In this document: in pieces, positions 43,493-52,457 of the stretch
Layout: every line of letters begins with the position of its first letter
How positions within the stretch are numbered: the first letter of the stretch is position 1
Source of the DNA: Thiofaba sp039822285
GTDB taxonomy: Bacteria; Pseudomonadota; Gammaproteobacteria; Halothiobacillales; Halothiobacillaceae
DNA length: 64,000 nt
Direction: 5' to 3'
Assembly: GCF_039822285.1 (NCBI RefSeq)
Contig: NZ_JBAJEY010000002.1
Coordinates: 124,001 to 188,000 of the forward strand
Translations under genes and position numbers: made by a program
Notes under the pieces: generated by a model
Databases searched by the model: none
What the model was told of the DNA's origin: nothing
Seen by the model: only the letters and a program-made list of their open reading frames with translations

Positions 43493-45361
43493 ATGAACCG
43501 CTATCCACTCTGGAAAAACCTTCTCATCATCCTTGTGCTGGTGCTCGGGCTGATCTATGCCCTGCCCAACATCTACGGCGAGGACCCCGCCGTGCAGGTG
43601 AGCGCGCGCAGCGCCGTCGTCGGTGAGGCGGAACGTGCGCGCATCGAGCGGGCGCTCTCCCAGGCCGGCCTGGCGCCCAAGCGCATCGAGCTTGCCGGCC
43701 AGCAGCTCCTGGCGCGCTTTGCCGACACCGAAACCCAGCTCAAGGCGGCCGATGTGCTGCGCAAGGAATTGGGGCGCGGCTACATCGTCGCCCTCAACCT
43801 CGCGCCCAACACCCCGGCCTGGCTCACCGCGCTGGGAGCCAAGCCGATGTACCTTGGCCTGGACCTGCGCGGCGGCGTGCACTTCCTGATGGAGGTGGAC
43901 ATGGACGCGGCACTCCGGCAACTGCGTGAGCGCACCGTCGAGGACCTGCGCAGCTATCTGCGCAGCGAGAAGCTGCGCTACCTGACCGTCGGCCTGGAGG
44001 GCGAGGACGTGCTGGTGCGCTTTGCGGATGCCACCGAGCGTGAGGCGGCGCGCAAGGCCATCGCCCGGCAGTACCCCGACCTCGAACTTGCCGAGCGCGA
44101 CGACGGCAAGGACTTCTTCCTCACCGCCCGCTTTGGCGAGAAGGCCGTGCTGGCCGAGCGCAAGGCCGCGCTGGAGCAGAACATCACCACCCTGCGCAAC
44201 CGGGTGAACGAGCTGGGCGTGGCCGAGCCGGTCATCCAGCAGCAGGGCGATAGCCGCATCGTGGTGCAGCTGCCGGGCGTGCAGGACACCGCGCGCGCCA
44301 AGGAGATCCTCGGTGCCACCGCCACCCTGGAATTCCGCCTGGTCGAGGGCAGCCCGGCCGACTGGGAGGATGCCGCCAAGAGCGGCCGCGTCCCGGTCGG
44401 GGCGCGCCTCTACCCGCAGCGTGACGGCGGCCCCGTGCTGCTCAAGCGCCAGGTCATCATCACCGGCGATCAGATCGTCGGCGCCGCCTCCGGCATCGAG
44501 CAGCAGAGCGGCTCGCCTGCCGTGTTCGTCAACCTGGACGGCAAGGGCGCGCGGCGCATGAGCGAGGTCACCGGGCAGAACATCGGCAAGCCGATGGCGG
44601 TGGTGTTCATCGAGAACAAGATCGAGACGGTTGAGGAAAACGGCCAGCTGGTGAAGAAGAAGTACGTGGTGGAGGAGGTGATCAACATCGCCACCATCCG
44701 CGACCAGCTCTCCAACCGCTTCCAGATCTCCGGCCTCGCCAACGGCAACGAGGCGCGCGACCTGGCCCTGCTGCTGCGCGCCGGTGCCCTGCGCGCGCCG
44801 ATCGAGATCATCGAGGAGCGCACGGTGGGTCCGAGCCTGGGTGCCGACAACATCAAGGCGGGCGTGACCGCGGCCGTCGTCGGCTTCGTCGCCGTGGCCG
44901 TGTTCATGGTGCTCTACTACAGCCTGTTTGGTGTGTTCGCCAACGTTGCCCTGCTCGCCAACCTGGTGCTGATCGTGGCCGTGCTCTCGCTCTTGCAGGC
45001 CACCCTGACCCTGCCGGGCATCGCCGGCATCGTCCTCACCCTCGGCATGGCGGTGGACGCCAACGTGCTGATCAACGAGCGCATCCGCGAGGAGCTGCGC
45101 AACGGCAACACGCCGCAGGCCGCCATCCATGCGGGCTACGAGCGCGCCTTCGCCACCATCCTGGATGCCAACCTCACCACCCTGCTCGCCGCGCTGGCGC
45201 TGTTCGCCTTCGGCAGCGGGCCGATCAAGGGCTTTGCCGTGACCCTGTCGATCGGCATCCTGGCCTCCATGTTCACCGCCATCCTCGTCACCCGCGCGCT
45301 GGTGAACCTCACCTACGGCCGCCAGGCGCGGCTCAAGTCCATCGCCATCGGAGGGGTGTGA
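43493..45361 (+). CDS. secD: protein translocase subunit SecD
   Basis: Inner-membrane protein of 622 residues (E. coli 615) that, with SecF, uses the proton gradient to pull exported proteins through SecYEG. The first membrane segment lies near 8-25, a large periplasmic domain with the conserved YLGLDLRGGVHF follows, and five C-terminal membrane helices start near 455. The RND-like signatures GMAVDANVLI and the ERAFATILDANLTT segment are intact. Ribosome-binding sequence GGGAGCGAG precedes the ATG. It is followed by secF after one base. Confidence 0.97.
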   Translation: MNRYPLWKNLLIILVLVLGLIYALPNIYGEDPAVQVSARSAVVGEAERARIERALSQAGLAPKRIELAGQQLLARFADTETQLKAADVLRKELGRGYIVALNLAPNTPAWLTALGAKPMYLGLDLRGGVHFLMEVDMDAALRQLRERTVEDLRSYLRSEKLRYLTVGLEGEDVLVRFADATEREAARKAIARQYPDLELAERDDGKDFFLTARFGEKAVLAERKAALEQNITTLRNRVNELGVAEPVIQQQGDSRIVVQLPGVQDTARAKEILGATATLEFRLVEGSPADWEDAAKSGRVPVGARLYPQRDGGPVLLKRQVIITGDQIVGAASGIEQQSGSPAVFVNLDGKGARRMSEVTGQNIGKPMAVVFIENKIETVEENGQLVKKKYVVEEVINIATIRDQLSNRFQISGLANGNEARDLALLLRAGALRAPIEIIEERTVGPSLGADNIKAGVTAAVVGFVAVAVFMVLYYSLFGVFANVALLANLVLIVAVLSLLQATLTLPGIAGIVLTLGMAVDANVLINERIREELRNGNTPQAAIHAGYERAFATILDANLTTLLAALALFAFGSGPIKGFAVTLSIGILASMFTAILVTRALVNLTYGRQARLKSIAIGGV

Positions 45362-45362
45362 G

Positions 45363-46298
45363 ATGCGCCTGATCCCCAACAACACCAACTTCGACTTCTT
45401 CGGCAAGCGCTACATCGGCTATGCCGTGACGATCTTCTTCGTCCTCGCCTCGATCCTCTCGCTGGCCACCAAGGGCCTGCACTTCGGCCTGGACTTCACT
45501 GGCGGGATGGTGGTCGAGGTGGCCTACCCGCAGGCGGTGGAGCTGGACAAGGTGCGTACCGCGTTGAGCAGCAAGGGGCTCGGCGGCGGGGTAGTGCAGC
45601 ACTTCGGCGCGAGCAACAACGTGCTGGTGCGCCTGCCTCCGCAGGAGGGGGTCAAGCAGGCCGAGCTCTCCGGCCAAGTGCTGGAGGCCATGCGCACGGT
45701 GGATGCGGGGGCGGAGATGCGCCGGGTCGAGTTCGTCGGGCCCGCGGTGGGCAAGGAGCTGATCGAGAACGGCGCCATGGCGATCCTGTTCGTCCTGCTC
45801 GGCATCATGGCCTATGTCGGCCTGCGCTTCGAATTCAAGCTGGCCTTCGGCGCGATCCAGGCGCTGGCCCACGACGTCATCATTGTGCTCGGCTTTTTGA
45901 GCTTCTTCGAATTCGAGTTCGACCTTGCCGTGCTGGCTGGGGTGCTGGCGGTGATGGGCTACTCGATCAACGACACCATCGTGGTGTTCGACCGCATCCG
46001 CGAGAACTTCCTCAAGATGCGCAAGGCCACGCCCATCGAGGTGATGAACCGCGCCACCAACGACACCCTCTCGCGCACCACCATGACCTCGCTGACCACC
46101 TTCCTGACCGTGCTGGTGCTGTTCTACCTCGGCGGGGATGCGGTGCACGGTTTCGCCTATGCCCTGATCGTCGGCATCCTCTCCGGAACTTACTCGTCGA
46201 TCTTCGTCGCCTCCTCGCTGGCGCTGGCGCTGGGCCTGAAGCGGGCCGACCTGCTCAAGCCGGAGAAGGCCGAGGCAGAGGCGGACGGGCGGCCGTAA
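45363..46298 (+). CDS. secF: protein translocase subunit SecF
   Basis: Six-span inner-membrane partner of SecD, 311 residues. The motif FGLDFTGGMVVEV near 38-50 and the membrane signatures MGYSINDTIVVFDRIREN and NRATNDTLSRT are those of SecF. The start follows the secD stop by one base. The C-terminus is charged (KAEAEADGRP). A GTAGGAG-type repeat begins 20 bases after the stop, between this gene and convergent suhB. Confidence 0.97.
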   Translation: MRLIPNNTNFDFFGKRYIGYAVTIFFVLASILSLATKGLHFGLDFTGGMVVEVAYPQAVELDKVRTALSSKGLGGGVVQHFGASNNVLVRLPPQEGVKQAELSGQVLEAMRTVDAGAEMRRVEFVGPAVGKELIENGAMAILFVLLGIMAYVGLRFEFKLAFGAIQALAHDVIIVLGFLSFFEFEFDLAVLAGVLAVMGYSINDTIVVFDRIRENFLKMRKATPIEVMNRATNDTLSRTTMTSLTTFLTVLVLFYLGGDAVHGFAYALIVGILSGTYSSIFVASSLALALGLKRADLLKPEKAEAEADGRP

Positions 46299-46317
46299 AT
46301 CAGCAGTGTAGGGTAGG

Positions 46318-46380
46318 GTAGGAGGCCCGCCCTCGGGCCGATGGGGCTTGCGCCCGATCGCGGCGGGGCGCCGCTCCTAC
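46318..46380. repeat. GTAGGAG...CTCCTAC palindromic repeat
   Basis: It begins GTAGGAGGCCCGCC and ends GGGCGCCGCTCCTAC, the arms differing slightly so that the stem is imperfect; the middle carries GGGCCGATGGGG. Shared termini define the family listed at 24832. It lies between the convergent genes secF and suhB, where it could act as a 3' stabiliser for both. Confidence 0.85.
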
Positions 46381-46439
46381 CCACGAGGGCCAGGCCGATG
46401 ACGTGCCTCCCCTTGCAAACGCGCGGGGAGGGCAAGGAT

Positions 46440-47243
46440 TCAGCGGTGGTACTCCGGCCCCACGCTGTTCTGCACCACGGTCAACATGCTGTGCAGCAGA
46501 CGGGGGTTGGCGGCGATGACGTTGCCGCTCCTCATCGAGTTGTCGCCGCCGGCGAAGTCGGTGATCATGCCGCCCGCCTCGCGCACCAGCAGCAGGCCCG
46601 CCGCCATGTCCCAGGGCTTGAGGGCGAATTCCCAGTAGCCATCCAGGCGGCCCGCGGCCACGTAGGCGAGGTCCAGGGCCGCGGAGCCCGCGCGGCGGAT
46701 CCCGGCGATCGGACCGAGCATGCCGCGCAGGGTGGCGAGGAAGGGCTCGATCGGCTGGTCGTCGCGGAACGGGATGCCGGTGCCGAGCAGGGCGCCTTCC
46801 AGGCCCTTGAGACCAGTGACACGGATGCGGCGGCTGTTGAGGAAGGCGCCACCACCGCGGCTGGCGGTGAACAGCTCGTCCTTGACCGGGTCGTACACCA
46901 CCGCCTGCTCCAGCCGGCCCTGGTGCTCGAGGGCGATGGAGATGGCGTACTGCGGGATGCCATGCAGATAGTTGGTGGTGCCGTCGAGCGGGTCGATAAT
47001 CCACTGGAAGTCGCTGCCGCCCTGGCCGCTGCGGCCTGTCTCCTCGCCAAGGAAGGCGTGCTGGGGGTAGGCCTTGCCGAGAATGTCGAGGATCACAGCC
47101 TCGGCCTGGCGGTCGATCTCGGTGACGAAATCGTTGCGTTGTTTGCTTTCGACATTCAGGCTGTCGAGGCGCGAGCTGGCGCGCAACATGACGGTGCCCG
47201 CGGCGCGGGCGGCGCGCACGGCGGTGTTCAGCATCGGATGCAT
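46440..47243 (-). CDS. suhB: inositol-1-monophosphatase SuhB
   Basis: Magnesium-dependent phosphatase of 267 residues; in E. coli the protein also joins the rRNA antitermination complex. Metal ligands appear as GEE (66-68) and DPLDGT (84-89), and the second signature WDMAAGLLLVREAGG near 214-228 is present. The ATG at 47243 gives MHPMLNTAVRAAR as in E. coli SuhB. The frame stays open upstream but overlaps trmJ, so the longer version was rejected. The gene diverges from trmJ across 23 bases, the arrangement known in other gammaproteobacteria. Confidence 0.96.
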   Translation of the reverse strand: MHPMLNTAVRAARAAGTVMLRASSRLDSLNVESKQRNDFVTEIDRQAEAVILDILGKAYPQHAFLGEETGRSGQGGSDFQWIIDPLDGTTNYLHGIPQYAISIALEHQGRLEQAVVYDPVKDELFTASRGGGAFLNSRRIRVTGLKGLEGALLGTGIPFRDDQPIEPFLATLRGMLGPIAGIRRAGSAALDLAYVAAGRLDGYWEFALKPWDMAAGLLLVREAGGMITDFAGGDNSMRSGNVIAANPRLLHSMLTVVQNSVGPEYHR

Positions 47244-47266
47244 GACGACGAATCTGTGAAAGAAAG

Positions 47267-48052
47267 ATGACTCAACAGGATACCACAGCCGGACCGAGCA
47301 TTCCCGGCCAGGACCCGCGTTTTGCGCGCCTTCGGATTGTACTGGTCGGCACCACGCATCCCGGCAACATCGGCTCCACCGCGCGGGCCATGAAGACCAT
47401 GGGCCTTGCCCGGCTGATGCTGGTCGCCCCGAAGGCGAGTATCGATACCGAGGCGGAGGCGATGGCCTCCGGGGCGACCGATGTGCTCCGGTCCGCGCAG
47501 ATCGTTGAATCCCTGGACGCGGCGCTGGCCGGCTGCCACTGGGTGGTGGGCGCCAGCGCCCGCCTGCGCGATGCACCGCACGAGCTTTTAACGGTGCGCC
47601 AGGCCGCCGGACAGGCCGCCCGGGAGCTCACCCAGGCGGGCCGCGAGGTGGCCCTGGTGTTCGGCCGCGAACACGCCGGCCTCACCAACGCCGAACTCGG
47701 ACGCTGCCACGCCCACATGGTCATCCCCGCCAACCCGGGTTACAGCTCGCTCAACCTCGCCCAGGCGGTGCAGGTGACCGCCTACGAGCTACGCCAGGCC
47801 CTGCTGGAGGATGAGGGTATCCTGCCAGCCGTTGAACTCCCAGCGCCCGCCCCGCATGATGCGGTGGAGAACCTGCTCGCGCACTGGCAAGCGGTGCTCG
47901 AGGGACTGGGCTTCCTCGACCCTGCCAATCCGCGCCACCTGATGCAGAAGCTGCGCCATCTCCTGCAGCGCGCCCGCGTCACGCCGAACGAGGTCGACAT
48001 CCTGCGCGGCATGCTGACCGCGGTGCAGCGACACACCCACAGACAGGACTGA
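47267..48052 (+). CDS. trmJ: tRNA (cytidine/uridine-2'-O-)-methyltransferase TrmJ
   Basis: SPOUT-class enzyme methylating the 2'-hydroxyl of nucleotide 32 in several tRNAs. The protein has 261 residues. The family signatures HPGNIGSTARAMKTMG near 31-46, VFGREHAGLTNAEL, and the SAM knot NPGYSSLNLAQAVQ are intact, and a C-terminal helical extension (about 175-261) contains the HPRxLMxKLRxL-like segment PRHLMQKLRHLL. It precedes cysE by 2 bases, and the trmJ-cysE-iscR order is widespread. Confidence 0.96.
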   Translation: MTQQDTTAGPSIPGQDPRFARLRIVLVGTTHPGNIGSTARAMKTMGLARLMLVAPKASIDTEAEAMASGATDVLRSAQIVESLDAALAGCHWVVGASARLRDAPHELLTVRQAAGQAARELTQAGREVALVFGREHAGLTNAELGRCHAHMVIPANPGYSSLNLAQAVQVTAYELRQALLEDEGILPAVELPAPAPHDAVENLLAHWQAVLEGLGFLDPANPRHLMQKLRHLLQRARVTPNEVDILRGMLTAVQRHTHRQD

Positions 48053-48054
48053 CC

Positions 48055-48840
48055 ATGTTCGACCGCATCCGCGAAGACATCCGCAGCGTCTATGCGCGCG
48101 ACCCCGCCGCCCGCAACGCCTTCGAGGTGCTGACCACCTACCCTGGCCTGCATGCCGTGTGGCTGCACCGCGTAAGCCACTGGCTGTGGCAACGCCGGCT
48201 GCGCTGGCTGGCGCGTTGGCTCTCCACCCTCGGCCGCTGGCTGACCGGGATCGAGATCCACCCCGGGGCCAGGATCGGCCGCCGCTTCTTCATCGACCAC
48301 GGCATGGGCGTGGTGATCGGCGAGACCGCCGAGATCGGCGACGACTGCACCGTCTATCACGGCGTGACCCTCGGCGGCACCAGCTGGAAGGAGGGCAAGC
48401 GCCACCCCACCCTGGAGGACAACGTGGTGATCGGCGCCGGGGCGAAGATCCTCGGTCCGATCACCTTGGGCGCGGGCTGCCGGGTGGGCTCGAACGCGGT
48501 GGTGCTCAAGGACGTGCCGCCCGGCGCCACCGTGGTCGGCATCCCCGGCCGGGTGGTGCAGCAGCGCGGCGAGGCAGACCGCAAACGCGAGGCGATGGCG
48601 CAAAAGCTCGGCTTCGACGCCTACGGCGTGGCGCAGGACATGCCTGACCCCGTGGCGCATGCGATCAACTGCATGCTCGACCACATCCAGGTGCTGGATG
48701 CCCGGGTCGAGCAGCTCTCCGCCCAGGTGCGGGCGATGGGAGGCGAGGTCGAGACCGGAGCACTGCCGCCCTTGGACGAGGTGGGCCTGTCGGAAGGTGG
48801 CCCGGACAATGCCCCATCAAAAACAGGGACAAATAGTTGA
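48055..48840 (+). CDS. cysE: serine O-acetyltransferase CysE
   Basis: Acetylates serine for cysteine synthesis. The protein has 261 residues with a helical N-terminal domain (about 1-65) and a left-handed beta-helix of hexapeptide repeats (about 65-170), including GIEIHPGA and HGMGVVIGETAEIG; catalytic histidines lie in IDHGMG and YHGVTLGGT. It is shorter at the N-terminus than E. coli CysE, like the epsilon-type enzymes found beside iscR. The C-terminal 70 residues are variable. Its stop codon overlaps the -35 of the iscR promoter. Confidence 0.95.
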   Translation: MFDRIREDIRSVYARDPAARNAFEVLTTYPGLHAVWLHRVSHWLWQRRLRWLARWLSTLGRWLTGIEIHPGARIGRRFFIDHGMGVVIGETAEIGDDCTVYHGVTLGGTSWKEGKRHPTLEDNVVIGAGAKILGPITLGAGCRVGSNAVVLKDVPPGATVVGIPGRVVQQRGEADRKREAMAQKLGFDAYGVAQDMPDPVAHAINCMLDHIQVLDARVEQLSAQVRAMGGEVETGALPPLDEVGLSEGGPDNAPSKTGTNS

Positions 48841-48864
48841 CCTTCTGGCTTGGGATTGTATCCT
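48837..48864 (+). promoter_or_regulatory. iscR promoter with partial IscR type 1 site
   Basis: TTGACC (48837-48842) and TATCCT (48859-48864) are spaced by 16 bases. The -35 is embedded in ATAGTTGACC, which matches the left half of the type 1 IscR site known from E. coli; the right half is weak. This would allow repression of the operon by [2Fe-2S]-IscR. Confidence 0.45.
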
Positions 48865-48898
48865 ATCCGTTGTTGAACATTTCGAGCTGGAGACGGCC

Positions 48899-49390
48899 AT
48901 GCGCCTGACCACCAAGGGCCGCTACGCGGTGACCGCCATTCTTGACCTCGCCCTGCATCAGGGCCACGGACCCATCACGCTCGCGGACATCGCCGAGCGC
49001 CAGGGCATCTCTCTCTCCTACCTGGAGCAGCTGTTCGCCCAGCTGCGCCGCCGCGGCCTCGTGGCCAGCACCCGCGGCCCGGGTGGCGGCTACAATCTCG
49101 GCCGCCCCGCCTCGCAGATCAACGTGGCCGAGGTCATCTCCGCGGTGGACGAGTCGCTCGACGTCCGCCGCTGCGAAGGCAAGGGTGACTGCCAGGACCA
49201 CACCAAGTGCCTCACCCATGACCTGTGGACCGACCTGACGAGCCAGATCCATGCCTTCCTCTCCGGCATCACCCTGGAGTCCCTGATGCAACGCCGCGAC
49301 GTGCTGGAGATCGCCGAGCAGCAGGACCTGCGCATGCGCTTCGGCGACACCGACGAGCGCCGAATCGTGCCCATTCACAGCGAGGCCTGA
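48899..49390 (+). CDS. iscR: iron-sulfur cluster regulator IscR
   Basis: Rrf2-family transcription factor of 163 residues that binds a [2Fe-2S] cluster and represses the isc operon when clusters suffice. The N-terminal winged helix begins MRLTTKGRYAVTA. The ligands C92, C98, C104 and H107 occupy exactly the E. coli positions. The ATG at 48899 is clear from this N-terminus. The very next gene is iscA, 5 bases on, whereas iscS and iscU normally come between. Confidence 0.97.
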   Translation: MRLTTKGRYAVTAILDLALHQGHGPITLADIAERQGISLSYLEQLFAQLRRRGLVASTRGPGGGYNLGRPASQINVAEVISAVDESLDVRRCEGKGDCQDHTKCLTHDLWTDLTSQIHAFLSGITLESLMQRRDVLEIAEQQDLRMRFGDTDERRIVPIHSEA

Positions 49391-49395
49391 GCCGC

Positions 49396-49719
49396 ATGAG
49401 CATTACCCTGACCGAGAAGGCCGCGAACTACGTCAAGGACTACCTCGCCCGCCGCGGCAAGGGGATCGGGCTGCGGGTCGGGGTCAAACCTTCCGGCTGC
49501 TCGGGGCTGTCCTATGTGCTCGAGTATGCCGACGAGATCCGCCCGGAGGACGTCGTGTTCGAGAGCCATGGCGTGACCGTGGTCACCGACCCCAAGGGCC
49601 TGCTCCACCTCGATGGCTCGGAACTGGACCTGGTGCGCGAGGGCCTGAACGTCGGGCTCAAGTTCAACAACCCGAACGTGAAGGACTCCTGCGGCTGCGG
49701 CGAGAGCTTCACCGTCTGA
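49396..49719 (+). CDS. iscA: iron-sulfur assembly protein IscA
   Basis: A-type carrier of 107 residues that passes Fe-S clusters to target proteins. The three conserved cysteines C35 (SGCSG), C99 and C101 (CGCGES) are present, and length and ending match E. coli IscA rather than ErpA or SufA. It begins 5 bases after iscR and 2 bases before hscB. In the standard operon it follows iscU, which is missing here, so its place directly behind the regulator is odd. Confidence 0.95.
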   Translation: MSITLTEKAANYVKDYLARRGKGIGLRVGVKPSGCSGLSYVLEYADEIRPEDVVFESHGVTVVTDPKGLLHLDGSELDLVREGLNVGLKFNNPNVKDSCGCGESFTV

Positions 49720-49721
49720 TC

Positions 49722-50201
49722 ATGAACGCCTTCGAGCTCTTCGGCTTCACCCCCGCCCTGGACATCGACGAAGCCCAGCTCGCCGAGCGTTTTGCCCGCC
49801 TGCGCGCCCAGTTCCACCCCGACCGCTTCAGCCTTGCCAGCAGCCTGGAGCGCCGGCTCGCCGTGCAGCGCGCGGCCGACATCAACGATGCCCACGCCAT
49901 CCTGGCCGATCCGCTCCGCCGGGCCAGCCACCTGCTGGAACTGCGCGGCGGGGCGACGGATGAGGCCGAGACGCTGCAGGACCCCGCCTTCCTCATGCAG
50001 CAGATGGAACTGCGCGAGGCCCTCGACACGGCGCAGGATGAGGCGACCCGGGCCCGCCTGCGTGCGGAGGTCCAAGGGTTGTGGGACACGACCTGGGCCG
50101 CGCTCGACCAGGCCATCGACGGTGGTGACCTGGCCGAGGCCCGCCGCCTGCTCCAGCGCCTGCAGTTTCTGGCGCGCTTCCTCGAACAACTCCCCCGCTG
50201 A
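49722..50201 (+). CDS. hscB: co-chaperone HscB
   Basis: J-domain protein of 159 residues that delivers IscU with its nascent cluster to HscA. The J-domain occupies about 1-75 with HPD at 32-34, the same positions as in E. coli. The C-terminal three-helix domain (about 90-159), beginning FLMQQMELRE, is the IscU-binding part and is intact. It retains this surface although iscU is not in the operon, implying that a scaffold gene is elsewhere in the genome. Confidence 0.95.
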   Translation: MNAFELFGFTPALDIDEAQLAERFARLRAQFHPDRFSLASSLERRLAVQRAADINDAHAILADPLRRASHLLELRGGATDEAETLQDPAFLMQQMELREALDTAQDEATRARLRAEVQGLWDTTWAALDQAIDGGDLAEARRLLQRLQFLARFLEQLPR

Positions 50202-50208
50202 GCACCCC

Positions 50209-52113
50209 ATGGCCCTGCTGACGATCGCCGAACCCGGCCAGACCCCCGCCCCGCATGCCCGCCGCCTGGCGATCGGCATTGACCTCGGCACCACCAACTC
50301 GCTGGTCGCCTCGGTCATCAACGGCGTGCCGGAGTGCCTGGCGGACGAGGCCGGCGAGGTCATCCTGCCCTCGGCGGTGCACGTGGCGGAGGATGGCGCG
50401 ATCACGGTGGGGCGCGAGGCCAAGGCGCGCGCCGCAAGCGATCCCGAACACACCTTCCTCTCGATCAAGCGCCTGATGGGACGTGGCATGGACGACGTGC
50501 GCCAGATGCAGCCGCGCCCGCCCTACCGCTTCATCGAGGGCGAGGATGCCGTGCCGCGCATGGCCACCCCGCGCGGCCCCCTGAGCGCGGTGGAGATCTC
50601 CGCGGAGATCCTCAAGGCCCTCAAGGCCCGCGCGGAGGCGCGGCTGGGCGGGGAGCTCACTGGCGCGGTCATCACCGTGCCGGCCTATTTCGACGAAGCC
50701 CAGCGCCAGGCCACCCGCGATGCCGCACGCCTGTCCGGCCTGCACGTGCTGCGCCTCTTGAACGAGCCGACCGCCGCCGCGCTGGCCTACGGGCTCGACC
50801 GCCAGGCCGAGGGGCTGATTGCGGTGTACGACCTGGGCGGCGGCACCTTCGACATCTCCATCCTGCGCCTGAGCCGTGGGGTGTTCGAGGTGCTGGCCAC
50901 CGGCGGCGACACTCAGCTCGGCGGCGACGATTTCGACCAGGCCGTGGCCGTGTGGCTGATGGAGCGCGCGGGGCTCAGCGTGGCGGAAGGCACCTGGCTT
51001 GCCGCCAGCGAGGCGCGCCAGATCAGCCGCACCGCCTGCGCCATCAAGGAGGACCTGAGCGGCAAGGAGCAGGCCTGCGCCAAGCTGACCCTGCGCGGCG
51101 AGACCCTCTGGCAGGGCTGTCTGACCTGCGCCGAGTTCAACACCCTGGCCGACCCGCTGATCGAGCGCACCCTCGCCGCCTGTGAGCAGGCCCTGCGCGA
51201 CGCCGGCCTGAGCACCGCCGACATCCAGGAGGTGGTGATGGTCGGCGGCGCCACCCGCACCCCCAGGGTGCGCGAGCGGGTGAGCGCCTTCTTCGGCCGC
51301 GAGGTCTTGACCGACATCGACCCGGACAAGGTCGTCGCCCTGGGCGCGGCGTTGCAGGCCGACGTGCTAGCCGGCAACAAGCCGGCCGACGAGATGCTGC
51401 TCTTGGACGTCATCCCACTCTCGCTCGGGATCGAGACCATGGGCGGGCTGGTCGAGCACATCATCCCGCGCAACACCACCCTGCCGGTGGCCCGCGCGCA
51501 GGAGTTCACCACCTTCAAGGACGGTCAGACCGCCATGACCCTGCACGTGCTGCAGGGCGAGCGCGACACGGTCGAGGGCTGCCGCTCGCTCGCCCGCTTC
51601 ACCCTGCGCGGCATCCCGCCGATGGTGGCGGGCAAGGCGCGGGTGCGGGTGACCTTCCAGGTCGACGCCGACGGCCTGTTGACCGTCAGTGCCCGGGAGA
51701 AGACCTCGGGCGTGTCCGCCGAGATCCAGGTCAAGCCCTCCTACGGCCTCACCGAGGAGGCGATCGAGCGCATGCTGCGCGACTCCTTCGAGCATGCCAG
51801 CGAGGACATCGCCGCACGCCGCCTGCGCGAGGCGCGGGTCGAGGGGCGGCGCAGCCTGGAGGCGATCGACGCCGCCATCGCCGCGGACGGCGACCTGTTG
51901 ACCGAGATCGACCGTCCGATCGTCGATGGCGCGCGCGAACTGCTCGCCCGCGCCATCGAGGGCGAGGACCCGGATGCCATCGTCGAGGCCATCGGCCAGC
52001 TCGAAAGTGCCGCCCTGCCGTTTGTCGAGCGGCGCATGAACCGGGCGGTCCGCACCGCGCTCGCCGGCCACAGCCTCGGCGAGGTGGCCAACGAATACAG
52101 CCAAGGTAAGTAA
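50209..52113 (+). CDS. hscA: Hsp70-family chaperone HscA
   Basis: ATP-dependent chaperone of 634 residues specialised for IscU. The nucleotide-binding domain starts with GIDLGTTNSLV (23-33) and contains VYDLGGGTFDIS and the MVGGATRTP motif; the substrate-binding domain runs from about 400 to the end. About 12 extra N-terminal residues precede the fold compared with DnaK. The ATG lies 7 bases after the hscB stop. The frame is open further upstream but that part is out-of-frame hscB sequence. Confidence 0.96.
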   Translation: MALLTIAEPGQTPAPHARRLAIGIDLGTTNSLVASVINGVPECLADEAGEVILPSAVHVAEDGAITVGREAKARAASDPEHTFLSIKRLMGRGMDDVRQMQPRPPYRFIEGEDAVPRMATPRGPLSAVEISAEILKALKARAEARLGGELTGAVITVPAYFDEAQRQATRDAARLSGLHVLRLLNEPTAAALAYGLDRQAEGLIAVYDLGGGTFDISILRLSRGVFEVLATGGDTQLGGDDFDQAVAVWLMERAGLSVAEGTWLAASEARQISRTACAIKEDLSGKEQACAKLTLRGETLWQGCLTCAEFNTLADPLIERTLAACEQALRDAGLSTADIQEVVMVGGATRTPRVRERVSAFFGREVLTDIDPDKVVALGAALQADVLAGNKPADEMLLLDVIPLSLGIETMGGLVEHIIPRNTTLPVARAQEFTTFKDGQTAMTLHVLQGERDTVEGCRSLARFTLRGIPPMVAGKARVRVTFQVDADGLLTVSAREKTSGVSAEIQVKPSYGLTEEAIERMLRDSFEHASEDIAARRLREARVEGRRSLEAIDAAIAADGDLLTEIDRPIVDGARELLARAIEGEDPDAIVEAIGQLESAALPFVERRMNRAVRTALAGHSLGEVANEYSQGK

Positions 52114-52117
52114 CGCC

Positions 52118-52456
52118 ATGCCACGCATCATCTTCCTGCCCCACGAACGCCTGTGCCCCGAGGGCGCGGTGGTCGAGGCCGAGCCCGGCACCACCATCCT
52201 CGATGCCGCGCTCGCGCACGACATCGACATCGAGCACGCCTGCGAGAAATCCTGCGCCTGCACCACCTGCCACGTCTGGGTGCGCGAGGGGGGCGAGAGC
52301 CTGGAGCCACCGTCCGAGTGCGAGGACGACATGCTCGACAAGGCCTGGGGGCTGGAGCCTGACTCGCGCTTGTCCTGCCAGGCGATGGTGGGCGAGACCG
52401 ACCTTGTGGTCGAGATCCCGAAGTACACCATCAACCTGGCCTCGGAGGGTCACTGA
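52118..52456 (+). CDS. fdx: [2Fe-2S] ferredoxin of the ISC system
   Basis: Adrenodoxin-type ferredoxin of 112 residues supplying electrons for cluster assembly. Cluster ligands C42, C48, C51 and C87 coincide with those of E. coli Fdx, and the extra C46 in the binding loop is also present. The start follows hscA by 4 bases and the stop precedes iscX by one base. The acidic surface (EDDMLD) expected for interaction with IscS is kept. Confidence 0.96.
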   Translation: MPRIIFLPHERLCPEGAVVEAEPGTTILDAALAHDIDIEHACEKSCACTTCHVWVREGGESLEPPSECEDDMLDKAWGLEPDSRLSCQAMVGETDLVVEIPKYTINLASEGH

Positions 52457-52457
52457 G

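Noticed and set aside
43337..45406. Minus-strand frame of 689 codons across secD
   Set aside because: Antisense shadow of secD; composition rich in H, Q, G and A with no recognisable fold.
46440..47576. Longer version of suhB starting at 47576
   Set aside because: It would overlap trmJ by about 300 bases; the internal ATG at 47243 matches known SuhB starts.
48659..48898. Extension of the iscR frame into cysE
   Set aside because: The added 80 residues are out-of-frame cysE sequence; IscR begins at MRLTTKGRYA, and its ligands then match E. coli numbering.
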